Below, piece after piece: positions 39,010 to 51,600 of a stretch of 64,000 nucleotides of DNA. Numbering within the stretch: position 1 is the first letter of the stretch; each line of letters opens with the position of its first letter. This DNA is from Anoplolepis gracilipes. Taxonomy: Eukaryota > Arthropoda > Insecta > Hymenoptera > Formicidae. The notes under the pieces are model-generated. The model was not told the DNA's origin. It searched no databases and worked only from the letters and a program-made list of their open reading frames with translations. Made by a program: the position numbers and the translations under genes. The stretch spans positions 3,242,501 through 3,306,500 of the forward strand of contig NC_132971.1 in assembly GCF_047496725.1 (NCBI RefSeq), written 5' to 3'.

Positions 39010-42000
39010 TTCCGTTTTACCAGCGTTCTATCAACACAAAGACGCCGTAGTCGGCTCTATCTTACCGGTCGTTCCATTTCTGTGGACAACGTAATAACCA
39101 CTTTCCGACGGTCGAAGGAATTATCCGGAACGACAATTGGAACGCGCGTTACAAACGACGTAGAGAGTTTGCGTTCCTTTCCCAGGGGCCAGGTCGCGAA
39201 AATACGATGGCCGAATAGAATAAAGTATTTCACGGGCGAAGAATACGCGGCGACGATACGTTTGTCGAATGCAGAAATAAATCCGCTTACCGTTTGATTT
39301 GCAGAGTAGCGAAAGTCCATCCCTCTTCCGCCACTCCTACGTTTATCCCTTTGATCGTGATAAATTCCATTTCGCGTTCTCTCGTTCGGCGACGATATCA
39401 TCGTGACCCAAGCCGAAGAAATATGTGTGAGGAATTACGAAAGAGCATTCGCGCCGCCTCTAATCCTGGTCCGCGGGATTCGATGGGCGATTCTTCGCAT
39501 GTCGTATCAAGCAGTACAACTGAATTATGAAACGTCAATCACGAGCCGGCTGAAACCGAGTGGCTGGAAAGAGAAGCGAAGGGATTGAAAAGGGAAGGAG
39601 CGAGTCAATCGATACCCTGGCCCAGACGGGTGGGGAATAGACAGCCAAGTATTATCGCGGCCAAAAGTTACGATGTGTATCGACGTTTCCATCTCGTTAC
39701 AACCCCTCCCTACTTTTGAAAAAATTGAAAAAGAAGTGGATATAAGAACCAGAAGGCGCGTCCACTTTTTTCAAATCTTATGGATCTAACGGATCTGAAC
39801 TCGACATTCAAAGTATTGTATAATCTATGCGTTGAAAAATCATACGTGCGTTAGACAAGTAATTTATTAAAGATAAAAAATAGATTTCTTTTCATTTAAA
39901 ACTTTCGTGAAACACATTGAAAATATTTCTCGAGTGCATACAATTTTCGCGAAATATAAAGAGAACGTGTTATAAATGCGCGTAAATTTTTTGACAGATT
40001 CGGAGCACAGAGTGCTTTTCGACGATTCTCCGAATTCCGAATATGATTCCTCGCCGTGTTTCAGCCGTCAACTGTATATGTATATGTAGATTTGTAGACG
40101 AACAAAAATGTACAGCGGCGCACATTGCATTTGTTTCGAAGCTAACAGATACAACGATAGGAAACACGCTACGCAATAAATTACGCTCTGCTCGAGCGTA
40201 CGTGTGACGTGTGGCGACATTCTTTCTTGGAATGGCAAAAAAATTAACGGGCGGCACAGTACAGTACGGTAACAAAGTCAGGTGATGTAGCGTTGATTGC
40301 GCGCGACCGACGATAAGCTCGCGGCCGTGAGCTCATTGATAATTCCACGCCGTTATACGTAAGTTACAGGCATCGCCACTCGTGACCGGAAGTAAAACCG
40401 TACAGGGATAGGTAGAATTGGATGGGAGGAGTGAGGGGTTAAGGGTAGGTGGGAAAAGGGTCGTTGGGTTGGTCGCGCCCGGGACGCACGAGGAGAAAGG
40501 AGAGGACTGACGAAAAAAAAAGGGAGAAAATAACAAAGCGCCGGTTGGTGCATATATTCTCGGTAAAAACTGCCGCGGCAGAAAGCGGATGCGGGGAAAC
40601 CGGCGTGGGGAAGAGCAGGACGATGGTAATCTTCCGGCTGATATTTTATGTGTGTCCTGCGAGAGAGCGAGGTTCCCTACCTCTACCTCATCCTCCTCTC
40701 TCCTACTCTCTCCCGTTTTCCTTCTTCCACGCATCCCGCCGCTATCCCCCTTTATTTGCCTCCTCGGGTTCTTCTGGCTTGGGTCCATTGATTACCATGA
40801 AATCAGGGGAGAAGGAGCGAACGGCAGTTTTTGTGTTTTTTCCTTCCAAAGTGCGATATATAAATAAACTGTCGCAAATCAAGTCCTTTCTCTCCGATAC
40901 AATTTGATGACTACGAAAAATAAAAAAAAAAAAAATCCGATAAGAACGGCAACATGCTTAACTCGAAGCAATCGTTACGTCCGGCTTACGCTAAAACGCT
41001 ATAAAGAAATTAATGCTTTCCGAGAGGAATAAGAAAACGATCGTTACATTCTAGTAACGTTGAGATTTCGTTTAAAATTAGTTGTCGCTTTTCATGTTAT
41101 TTGAGATTGCTACAAATAGCTCGACAATTCCAACGAGAATACTTTTCCCTGTGAACAACGGCGCACACGTACCGGGGCGCAAAGATATATCGCAGAAATT
41201 CGATAATTGTCGGGGAACACGTGGGTCGGGCTCGCGTGTTCGGGCCAACAGCGAACTTCGCGGCTAATGAATTTACGACGAGGAGCACTCTCGTGGACCA
41301 CACGGAGGGAATCAATAATGCGGTTAAATATTTCATGGATTTCGCGGAATGCGGCTGCTGGTGTACGGTCACGTCGCACCCATCTGTCGCGATCGGCCCA
41401 ACTTCAATCGTTAATGGGAACAAACGGGCTCACCGAGCCATGCGGATGACGTAGCCGTGTTTATGCGAAACCATGTTGACGGCGCGCACCGTTCGCGCAT
41501 ATACGCAATATTTACAAATTCCTGCCGAAAATCGAACATCGCGACTCGCGAGAGTCGTGTCAAGCCGAGCTTGATGTATGCGCAGATGCCGCAGCGTGTA
41601 GCTCCAGTACGCGCCGATGTGCTGTGCGATTAGCACACTCGGTTGCTCGAACGGGGCATCGCTCAAATTTCATGGAATTTCGATGCGACGCGAAGCGGTT
41701 TAATTAACGTTCTCCCATATCGACAAAAATGTCAATCGAAATTCTACCGAGATAGATTCGATACGTATCCGTTTCGCACTATCGTGGGCGATAATTATGA
41801 CGATAAATATATATTTTAAAAAGAGGAACTCTGTTTTTTTTTTACATACATATTTCTTACGATTGATTAAACTTTTCAATCGGACAATTTTAAATTTTAA
41901 TCGATTGACAGTACAAGATTTATTATGGTTAAACATACAATTATCAAACAAGAGGTCGTATATTAATTTTGTAGATTTTTTGTCACGCAATAATTTCACG

Positions 42001-42027
42001 GTATCAATATATATGGGTTAAATATTC

Positions 42028-42041
42028 TTTTTTTTTTTTTT
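42028..42041 (+). repeat. Poly(T), 14 bases
   Basis: A T run. Confidence 0.9.
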
Positions 42042-43041
42042 ATCCAACATTCAGTGGTTAGATGGAGAGCACAATGGCGAACGCCGGTGGACTTATCAAG
42101 AAGCAACGTGAGTAACGGAGGCGTTTAACGACTGAGGCTAGTTGCATATTCATGCTCAACCTTTCTACCTTCGCGCTGCGCAACCTCCGCCGATAACATC
42201 GCGGCTTTTACGCTGGATGGCTGTCTTGCTTTTTTGTCGTTAAAAGCACTTAGCCTGCCCTTCGGTCGCAATTGCGTCTCTTCCGAGCGCTTTCGTTCCG
42301 TCAGTCGAAACGGCTCGACTTCCATCACGGCATTAAACTCCTTACTTAACTGGCGTATCTTGCAAAGCTCGGCCGCAAACAAAGCTCGGCGGACCCGCAA
42401 GTTCTTAAGAGATGACAATATAACCGTTGTCTTGGGTAAGCCTACGCTCGTCCTACGTTCGATCGTATATAAGTGTGTTGCTTATAAAAGAAATACAGGT
42501 TGTATAAAAACGTTCTTCGAGGATCGCAAAGAAGAAAAAAGGGCATTACACGCATTCTTCTTGCGTTCCTCGCAATCCTCGAACTCGATAACGGTCATCC
42601 GAAGCTTGCAATTTGGCATCGGGGAGGCAGCCGTATTAGCCGTGCAGAGTCGAGAGGCCGGCCGCAATTATTTAGGAGCTTTATCGTAACGCTCTTCTCT
42701 CTTTTTTTTTCCCACTCGAGACGAGACTAAAAAAGAAAGAAACACGCCGACTGAAACATGGGCCAGATAGGCGGGCACGTCGCGTGCCGACGTACACTGC
42801 AGGCTCACCCCTGCTTGTCTGCCCGCTATCCTCACGAAACTCTAAAGATTAACGACGAGAGGTGGCGCAAGACATAATCTATCCGCGCGTAAAAAGCTAA
42901 TAAAACCTTTTTGCATTCGCCGACGATATAAATTTACCGGTTCCGCCATTCTCCGCACTTGCGATAATGCTCACCCTTATTGTTACTTCCAAGCACGCAC
43001 AGTTTGTATCGGTAACGCACGACGCGTCGCCGAAAGAGAGA

Positions 43042-43076
43042 GGGGGGGGGGGGGGAGAAAGAGAGAGAGAGAGAGA
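43042..43076 (+). repeat. Poly(G)14 followed by (GA)n
   Basis: G run 43042-43055, then AGAAAGAGAGAGAGAGAGAG. Confidence 0.95.
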
Positions 43077-44495
43077 TTTTAATAATCTGGCGGCAATATT
43101 TTTTTCTTGTTCCCCGGCACTTGAAGCTTACAATCTTCAACGCATTGAATCGCACGCTGTTATTCTTACGGTATCGCGTCAGTTATACGAGATAATAGGA
43201 GTGTTTCAGGAGATTTTATTATTTTAAACGGTCATACATATTAATTACTCGATCACGTTAATTAAATTAGAAGAGAAAGACACGGAATCTTTCTTTAATA
43301 CCGCGCGTTGGCGCAGACCGGTCGTAGTAACGGTTAACTATTAATACGTGCAAGTCTTACAACGCATACTTGTAAGTACTTGTAGCGAGAGAAGTAACCT
43401 TTATGCAAACTTCCTTACGTGAAAGTTCGGCCTAATGCCACATTTAAAGGGAACGGCTGTTTCCTGGCGCATAATCACCGACGCCTCCAGGTAGGATCAT
43501 TATCGCGGGCATAACGGCTCATTTATATTAGTACAGCACGTCCGACTACTACGGATCAGAGAACGTCGTGACATTGGCGCAACGATAATTGTCGCGACGT
43601 GACGGCGCTGTTTCGTTTTATTGCCAGGCTCGGCAACGGTTTATTGAGGATTTACGTGGCGCAATATATCTCGACGCTGATCCCGCTGTTCGTTCGTGTT
43701 TCTTTGCTCCCGCAGGTTTTTTGGCCAAGAGACATTTATTAAGGGTTATCGCGGCGTCACCGTAAAACAGGAACGCCTATTGACAATCGGACAAAGTTCA
43801 GAAGTAATCTCCAATAATCCCTTCTAGCGTCCCTTTTGCCGCGATCACCTCTTCACCACGAGAAATCGATCGGGACACTAAAATCGTCTATCGAGTTTAC
43901 GATCGACGGGTTTGCGTTTTCGTGAAACGTGCGGGCGCGCATCATCGTGCTTCCCTCCTCGTATCGACAGGGAATTAACAGATCACTTATCTTAAATGTT
44001 CCTGTCGTCGCGGTTGCATGTACCTACAGACTGTATGCTTCTCTCGCGCTTTTCCCTCCTTTAATCGTACGTGAATGCGTGCGGTTAGGCAGTTAAAGAC
44101 ACTAGCGTACTGCGGTGGCTTAACGAGACGACAGAGCACTCGAAAGTGGCATTCCGCAACGTTGCACGTGTCTTTGCGAGAGCTGGATGAGATAAATTGT
44201 CTGCGAATATTCCGCACCCTCTTGACATATGCAAATATTATAATTTGATGGCACAAATTTCATATGGCATCTATTTTATATAAGTTATTATTATCCACGT
44301 AACTCGTCCGTAATATGGATGCGTGGCAAATTTCACGTGGAAAATCTATGTATCGTCGCTATCGCGTGTGCACGAACGCGAACGGATCACGTTAGGAAAG
44401 TGTTTCAAGTGCCAACGTGAAGCCGGTTTTCTCTCGTTTTCTTTCGCATGTCTCAAGTTGTATGCAAGTATGTGCACGCATATGTATGTGTGGGG

Positions 44496-44498
<3 letters not shown>

Positions 44499-44554
<56 letters not shown>

Positions 44555-44556
44555 CG
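44499..44556. repeat. (TA)n microsatellite
   Basis: TA run ending in TGTATGTACG. It holds open the spurious frames around it. Confidence 0.96.
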
Positions 44557-45792
44557 TAACCTGCAGTCGTTTGAAATATTGCTCGTCGTTCCCTGGAAGA
44601 TGTACGACGCGTTATTGTTGAAAGCATCGAAGCGAAAATTTCAGTGTCTGGATATATCTCTATGTTCGGCCCTACGGATACACCCTCGTCCCTCTTCATT
44701 CCGGAATACCGTGACATCCTCGAAACCCCATCCAACCCGGAAGGTGGGTATAAATGTAAATAGAATGTCTGTATGTAGTTCGCGAAAGGCGGCTTTGCGA
44801 TGGCATATCAAAGGCACTCTGCTTTTCGCTTTGGTTTATACGCAATCTTTGCCGTCGAAGAGTTTCCCTTTCCTAATGTACCGATTCTACTTGTTCTTCT
44901 TGTCTTTCTCAAATATTGGAATGTATATAAGAGAAGCAGCAAAGGATTAATCCTGACTTTCCGGTGATTAGGGCAATTTCATAGAAATGGATTTCCTCGC
45001 TTTTTTATTTTTCAATTTTGTCCTGTTTTTCTATCTTTCCCTATCATTTTCCTTTTTTTTTTTTTCGCTGCATATGCAATTTGAAATGTTATCTCGTGAC
45101 GAACCAAATGTGATAACGTATGCACCGAGAAAAATACTGATCGTGTGTGATAAATCTCATACGTCACTATGTATGATATTCGAAAAAATATCCCATTTCG
45201 TCCCAGCTTTATTTATACGATTTAACGAAGCGCATAGTTAATCGCGATATTTAAAGAAGCCGTTGCCGAGCGTTATCAACGCGCAACGCATCGTTGGAGT
45301 ACGCGACAGCTCGATGCGCATCACGGCACGAAATATCGGTCAACTCCCGTACCGGAAGTTGGGAAAACTCGATGAAAACGCAATTCCGAGTCTGCCGTGT
45401 ATAATTACGCGCAGTCGTCGGCACTTCCGCGTTCCGGCTCTCCGACGTTTCGTTCGTTATCGCACGCGTTAGAGCATTCGCCCGTGTTACATTTTAAACT
45501 GCATTTCGATGCACCGTCGGGGGAGCGACAGTTACGGGGATGATGGATTTAGCCGGATTGCAACGCGATTCGACGTACTTATTTCTCCAGAGCCCGGTAT
45601 CCTATAACGCTGGCTAAATCCATTTTGGTATTAGATTTCTTCGTATGCCTTTCATCGTGCCATTGATGGATTAAAGAAGAAGAGGAAGATTAAGGAGCGA
45701 GAAGGAAGAGAAGCGGTGAAAGAAGACGGCTTGGAACGTAGCCACGTTGCGACAAGACGCGGACTTAATACTTCGAGGATGGTGTCGTTCCG

Positions 45793-45838
45793 CCGTCCCG
45801 TCGTACCGTCGTACCGTCGTACCGTCGTACCGTCGTCC
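45793..45838 (+). repeat. 8-base tandem repeat (CGTCGTAC)n
   Basis: About five units of CCGTCGTA, bounded by degenerate CCGTCCCG and CCGTCGTC. A pure short array. Confidence 0.9.
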
Positions 45839-48647
45839 GCGCTACCCTACCAGTTAAACTAAATCCGTTGGCTCGAAAAACTACTTTGCCGTTGTAAAGC
45901 TCATAGGTACTATAGTTGATTAAAGTGATTTCAGAAAATGGATCTTAGTAAACTAGTCTCGTTAAATAGAAGCGCTTAACACTGTGAGAACGCCAACGCT
46001 TGAATGATTATAAATAACGCTGAAAACTTTATAAAATTATAAGAGTTACATGACACAGCTACGCATACAGACGCTCTTGTATCGATTGTTAAGATTTGAT
46101 GTAGCAACACGATGTGTCCGCTAGCGTGTACACATTGAAATTTCGCGTTTGCCCGCGCGAAGAAAAACTTTCATGAATGGGCACCGAATACGAAACGAAC
46201 GAGATGGTTAAAGCAAGTGCACTCTACGCTCAGGCTAAGTGTTCGTTGAAAGAGGTACGAGGCGACGAGCGGAAAGTAGGAGTGAGTGTCCGACCCCAGG
46301 AGTAGACGCGAAGTTATGACTCTGCGAAACGCCGAGCCGGAACGAAAATTGTGATGAGTGTAGTGTGAAATATTTACACGCGCAGGACAATCCATCACCA
46401 CCATCTACCTTCACCCTCGACGCGTTTGCCATCGCCAGCCGACGCCGTCGCCACCTCCTTGCGTCTCGGTTCCGCGATTGTGGGAACCTAGCCCAACCTA
46501 CCCACTTCACGCCTCCGCAACCTTCACACCTCGTAGAGTAAAGAGGAGTGCTCTTCATTTCTTGGCCTTCCCGTTCATCCCGCCGATGTTTCCTCCTCTT
46601 CCTCCTCTCCGCCTCCTTCTTTCTTCCGTTTCCACGACACAACGACTCCCTGGCCTCAACAGCGTCCCATCTTCCGCGCTGATAACAGTGAACGGCGCCG
46701 CTACGATATAATGGATGTCCTTGCTTTCGCTCATCTTCGCGAAACAAGATCTCAGATGCCGAAGAGACTCTCGGTACAACCTCAATCGGCTAATTGAAAA
46801 CTGTTGCTAATATCTACCTGCATCATGTACCTTCTAAAGATACAAATATATAGAGAGAAATATTCCTGATCACATATAAAGGAATTTAAAATTTTTATAT
46901 CATTAAATTATTATAAATTATATCTAAAATTATATATATATAAATTATATTTAAATTATATATAAATTATTTTCAAAACGATTATTTGTCAAATATATAT
47001 ACTTGTAAGAGTATAATAATTAGCCCAAGTTACGCGTTGAGTCCTTTTCGATAATGTAAACCCTCAATTAATCGATACAATGTGTTATACTGCAAATACC
47101 TGGTTATATAAAATATGATCGGCAAAATCATTTTTCATCATTGCGTGGATGCCAATAGTGGTGCTTAAAATTCCATCGGAAATTGATGATCGCGAAAATG
47201 GCAAAGAGCGCTGCAGGGATAACACACAAATATCATCGTTTATGAGTAACAATATTAATTTTTACGGCCGCTTGAATAGCGAACCGCAAAGTTGCCGGAC
47301 GCTCTGTTAGCTGGTGTCGAACACGAGGATGGCGCGATCGTTACGATTATGTCTTGCAATTACGATTGTGCGACCAGCGTTTCGATAGAATAATTCGAAT
47401 TTATATGTAAATTGAATTTAATGGCCGGTGCGCAATACAGATAACTCGGTAGAGCACTGAGCGGCCGCGCACCGCCTCCTACCCATGATTAACGACGTTG
47501 CATGGTAGTAATTTGACATTAGTGTCCGTGATGAAGGATCGAATTCGCGTTTACCATTGTTGCAGTCGATTCCGCGTATCAACTGCTGTATCCATCTATT
47601 TGCGTATGACGGCGCGCCATGATTTACATCAATTAGCATTTCAAAAATCAAATACGTGCAGCGTGGACAGCATATATAATTCGCATTACAATAGAGCAAA
47701 GAGTATGAGATTATTATTATTGGTCTTCAACTAAAAGTACTTTTTAATTATGGAAACTTTTCATATATTTTAATTCAAGAATATTATTATTTTTCTCATT
47801 GTCAGTTAGAAAGATATGCGATACAAAATATATGGTCCTTCCGTAAACTTTTAATAGAGAAGAAAATTTATTTAATCGAGAATTGCATTGAAAATTCTCA
47901 TGCGTTCAAGAAAGCGAAAAACGTTTTGTAGCATTCATCTAATGCATACAGTGTCGAGTTGATAGTAACGATATATTCGGCCGTTATTCAACGATACATA
48001 AGGTTTCCAGTGCAAACAGTCAGACTGCATGTGGTGTAGGAAGGTCTGGTTAATTACTCACCCCCATCCAGTCAGGCAGGGCAGGCAGGCTTCAGTGTGT
48101 TCCACCCACTGTTACCCCCAAGCCTTTCCCGTCCGAGCCCTGATGGATCACCCAGCCAGCCCGCCACCCACAGAATGGCCAACAATGGGTTTTTGTTTCT
48201 TTTTATTGGGAATAGGCGGATAGGAAGCCGGTCAGAACACAGTATTTGTCGCTATATAGCTCGTCCCCCCTCACCCAACGGCCCTCACGATTCGACTCGT
48301 CCCCTTGTTCTCCGACCATCAAGTTCTTTAACCCGCTGGACCGAAATAGTGGTACACCCGCAGAGAAAGAGAACGATGAACGCCAGGAGAGAGAAGAGAG
48401 AGGCAGCCGATAATGGCTTTCACGGAGCTTTACACGAGTTGGGTGCTAGCAACGCAAAGCTTGTAACACGCCGATGTGAAACTGTCCTACCAGGATTTGT
48501 GTAAGTTCTGAGACTTCAAAAATATTCATGGACCAATTTCATTGAATTATCTATAGTTTTTATCTAATAATTATATTTAAAATTTGCACTATTCGTTAAT
48601 TAATTCTTACATTCTTAAATTCGCTAATACAGATATATATTTCCTTC

Positions 48648-48677
48648 ATAATTATTTATACATGTATAAATAATTAT
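48648..48677. repeat. 30-base perfect palindrome with nearby direct repeat
   Basis: Centred on CATG at 48661-48664, with 15 bases on each side. The right half plus the following bases (about 48665-48689) recur as a direct repeat at about 48717-48741, and CCTTCATAATTAT (48643-48655) recurs inverted at about 48696-48708. Confidence 0.6.
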
Positions 48678-51600
48678 AATATTATAATTTTAATTTATAA
48701 TTATGAAGGTATATTATATAAATAATTATAATATTATAATTGCATATATAAGTTTAGAAATCAATCACTTTGCTGATTTAGTTATCTACCTTTACTGTTA
48801 TTAATATTAAAAAATTTTTAGAATATATAATTGAGTGCAGATTCAATACATAAAAAATTAAAATTTTTATTTCAATAAATATCGCACAAATTTTCTTTGC
48901 GCGTGTGTGACAGATTGTATCGCAATTACACAAATGAATACTTGATATTTCAATTGGTACAGAGGAATGATTAAAGCGGCTACTTTGAATTTGAATCGTA
49001 CGGTTTAAAGTTATGCGAATGACGTCTCTCATTATACCGTAATACGAAAGAGCACGGGGACCAGGCGAATTTCTGAAACTGTTCCCGCAGGAAATCGATA
49101 TGCTAATGCCGTGCCTTAAGTAATGAGAACCTCCGTAAGGTGGGCCGCCCTTCTAAAAGTGGACGAGCGGTCGCGGAAGGAGGAACGAATGGGTAGAGAT
49201 CCGACGGAAGACCCGACCAAGGGTGATTAATCTTGGACACGGAGAGCTTAGGTGTTGGAGTTTGGGATACTGTAGTACAGAGTGGAGGTCGTGGTCACCG
49301 GCGATTCACCTCGACATTTCCTCGCGCAAAATCTCGGAAACTTTTCGCATAGTTTGCGGCAACTTGTACACGTTTCTCGATAACCAACAAATAATTGCGT
49401 ATACAAATAGTTGCTTATAGTTAAATATATAACGAAATAAGTAAAACGATATAACGGTGTAAAAGATTTATCGCACACGATTTATTTTCGAATTCTGCCA
49501 CCCGCCTAATCTGTTTATGAAATGACGTCGCTTTAGAGCAGCCCTAATAGTCAAAACGATTCAACCGATTAACTAAACTCCAAACTTATCGTCCGAGTCC
49601 TAATTGAATTTGTCCTCTTGGACCGCGTCGCCATGTTGCGGTAATGTTGGCAGTTGTCGACGCCAGCCTCTAAGGTATGCCGAGGGCTTCGCTTATTATA
49701 ATGGCTACGAAATTTGCATAATGGATACATATGCACGCTCAGAGAGGTCTTCTCGACCTTACTGCTCGCACTCTCGCTCTCTCTCGTAAGAGAGGCGGAG
49801 GGTTGGCTCCGCCGACTCTGCGAAACATCTTAGTTGTTAGTTGTTGCTCGCTGTACGTGTCCTATGCAAAGTTATGCCCCATTGTGCAAGCTCGCTAAGA
49901 TCCAGACTCCTACGCTGGAGTACGCGGCAGCGAGGCTGTAACTCTTGCAAAAGAGTACTGATTAACTTACGAAAGTCACGAATGGGCCCCGCCCTCTGCC
50001 ACGAAGAGGCCCTGGATGGGCGCGTTTCGCTTGCTGTTCTTCATAGGTTCTTTACACACACCGTCACGAGCTCGCATCATATTCTTTAGCCGGACGTTTT
50101 TGCATCACTTTGCATGTTCAAGGATGCTAAGTTTCCTGTCGTATCTAGCACGTTTCATGCCGCAAAGAAAAAGTGTTGCGTCACTCGACGCACGTAGCGT
50201 ATAAAGTTGCTATATGATTTTTATCATCCTTATTTTTACTACTAAACTTTCGTCCCCTTTTTTTTCACATTTTATATCGCTATTTCCGATTCAAATATAT
50301 GTAGTTACATAAAAGAATGCATTGATGAATCTTTTTGTGTGAAATAAAATTAAAATTGTCTCACAGTAAAATTATTGATAAGCATAAAATATACATCTTA
50401 AGTAATATTAAGTAATATTCAATAAAATATTTGATAACAGTGACCTATTTAAATACCCGTCAGTAGATGCGACAGTCTTGAGACGGTGCTATCGATCCTC
50501 GAGAACATCCCTCATGGCAAGGCAAGACATCCTTGCATGTATCACCGCGACTCAGACAAAGCTTCGCAATTAACTCTCCAAGCCCCATGCGCCCGCGGCG
50601 GTTAAGACGAACTATCGGATGAGAGGGTAGCAGGGAAGCGGCTCTTGTATCAAATCGCACATTCTCCGTGAGTAATCGCTGTTATTCCTAGACAATTTGA
50701 CCCCTCCTTTCTCCCTTCTTGACTGTACGTGACACGTTCGCTCGAAGGGTTCTCCGCGAAATTGCCGCTAATTCGTTTGTCTTACTGCGAAAAGTACTTC
50801 GCGTCGAGGAACCGTCGTCAGCTGCGCACACGTTTAGTCGCATAATACTGCCGCTAGACTTCCAGTTTTCAATAGATGTTATAGAGCAAACTCTCACGCT
50901 CCAACATTATTTGTAGATAATTTGGCAAATATTAGTACACATAACATTCACGGTAGTATAGCGTAGTATATTGCGCGATATATTTAAATTCAATATTAAT
51001 TGCATAAATTATGGCCTATATAAATGTAATAAGCAATATATGTATTATTATGTACGCAAAAGAAACTGTGCGTTTGACTCGAGACGAGAATAGTTATTCT
51101 CGATTATCCTCGCCAGACCGTTGTCATTCACGCTCACGTGTCTAGCATATACAAAACCGCAATATTCATGGATAGATAGCAAGCAGATATGTGAAAAGGG
51201 AAAGGTACTGGAAGACCAAAGAAGGAGTGAAACAGAGAGGAAGATAGAGAGGAGAAGGGGATCGGTTATATCAGCGGCTCCTAAAGCCAGCAGGCTCTCT
51301 GCGCCGTCGGTGCTTTCTGACGCAACATAATGTGACGACTATTGTGCTGAAGTTAGCAGCGGTGGGTTATTCAGCGGCGGCATTTCCATGCAAAGCTTCC
51401 CCGGATGAAGCCCAGACAGAGAAGAGTAGCCGCGGGTGCCGCAGACCTTTCTGTATCCTGATCGCCCCCTAACTGCACTTCGTGCCGTTGGCCCTTCCTC
51501 TCTACGGTCGAGGCCGCGCTTCCTTCTTCCACCTGTTCTATACCGCCGTATCCTTTCTCCCGCTAACCCTGGCGTCATCCTCTTTTACTCGTCCTCCTAC

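Larger units (their letters stand above)
36521..44498. other. Non-coding
   Basis: A CG-run patch at 36640-36740 (CGCGCGCGGTT three times), AT-rich 37200-37590, GC-rich 38460-39300 and 40260-40800. No supported gene. Confidence 0.65.

Noticed and set aside
44346..44950. Frames of 129 and 177 codons
   Set aside because: Held open by the (TA)n tract (Tyr-Ile repeats); no motif in the remainder.
46235..46747. 170-codon Arg/Glu-rich minus-strand frame
   Set aside because: Composition follows local GC and purine skew; overlapped by another minus-strand frame and by plus-strand frames; no recognisable domain.
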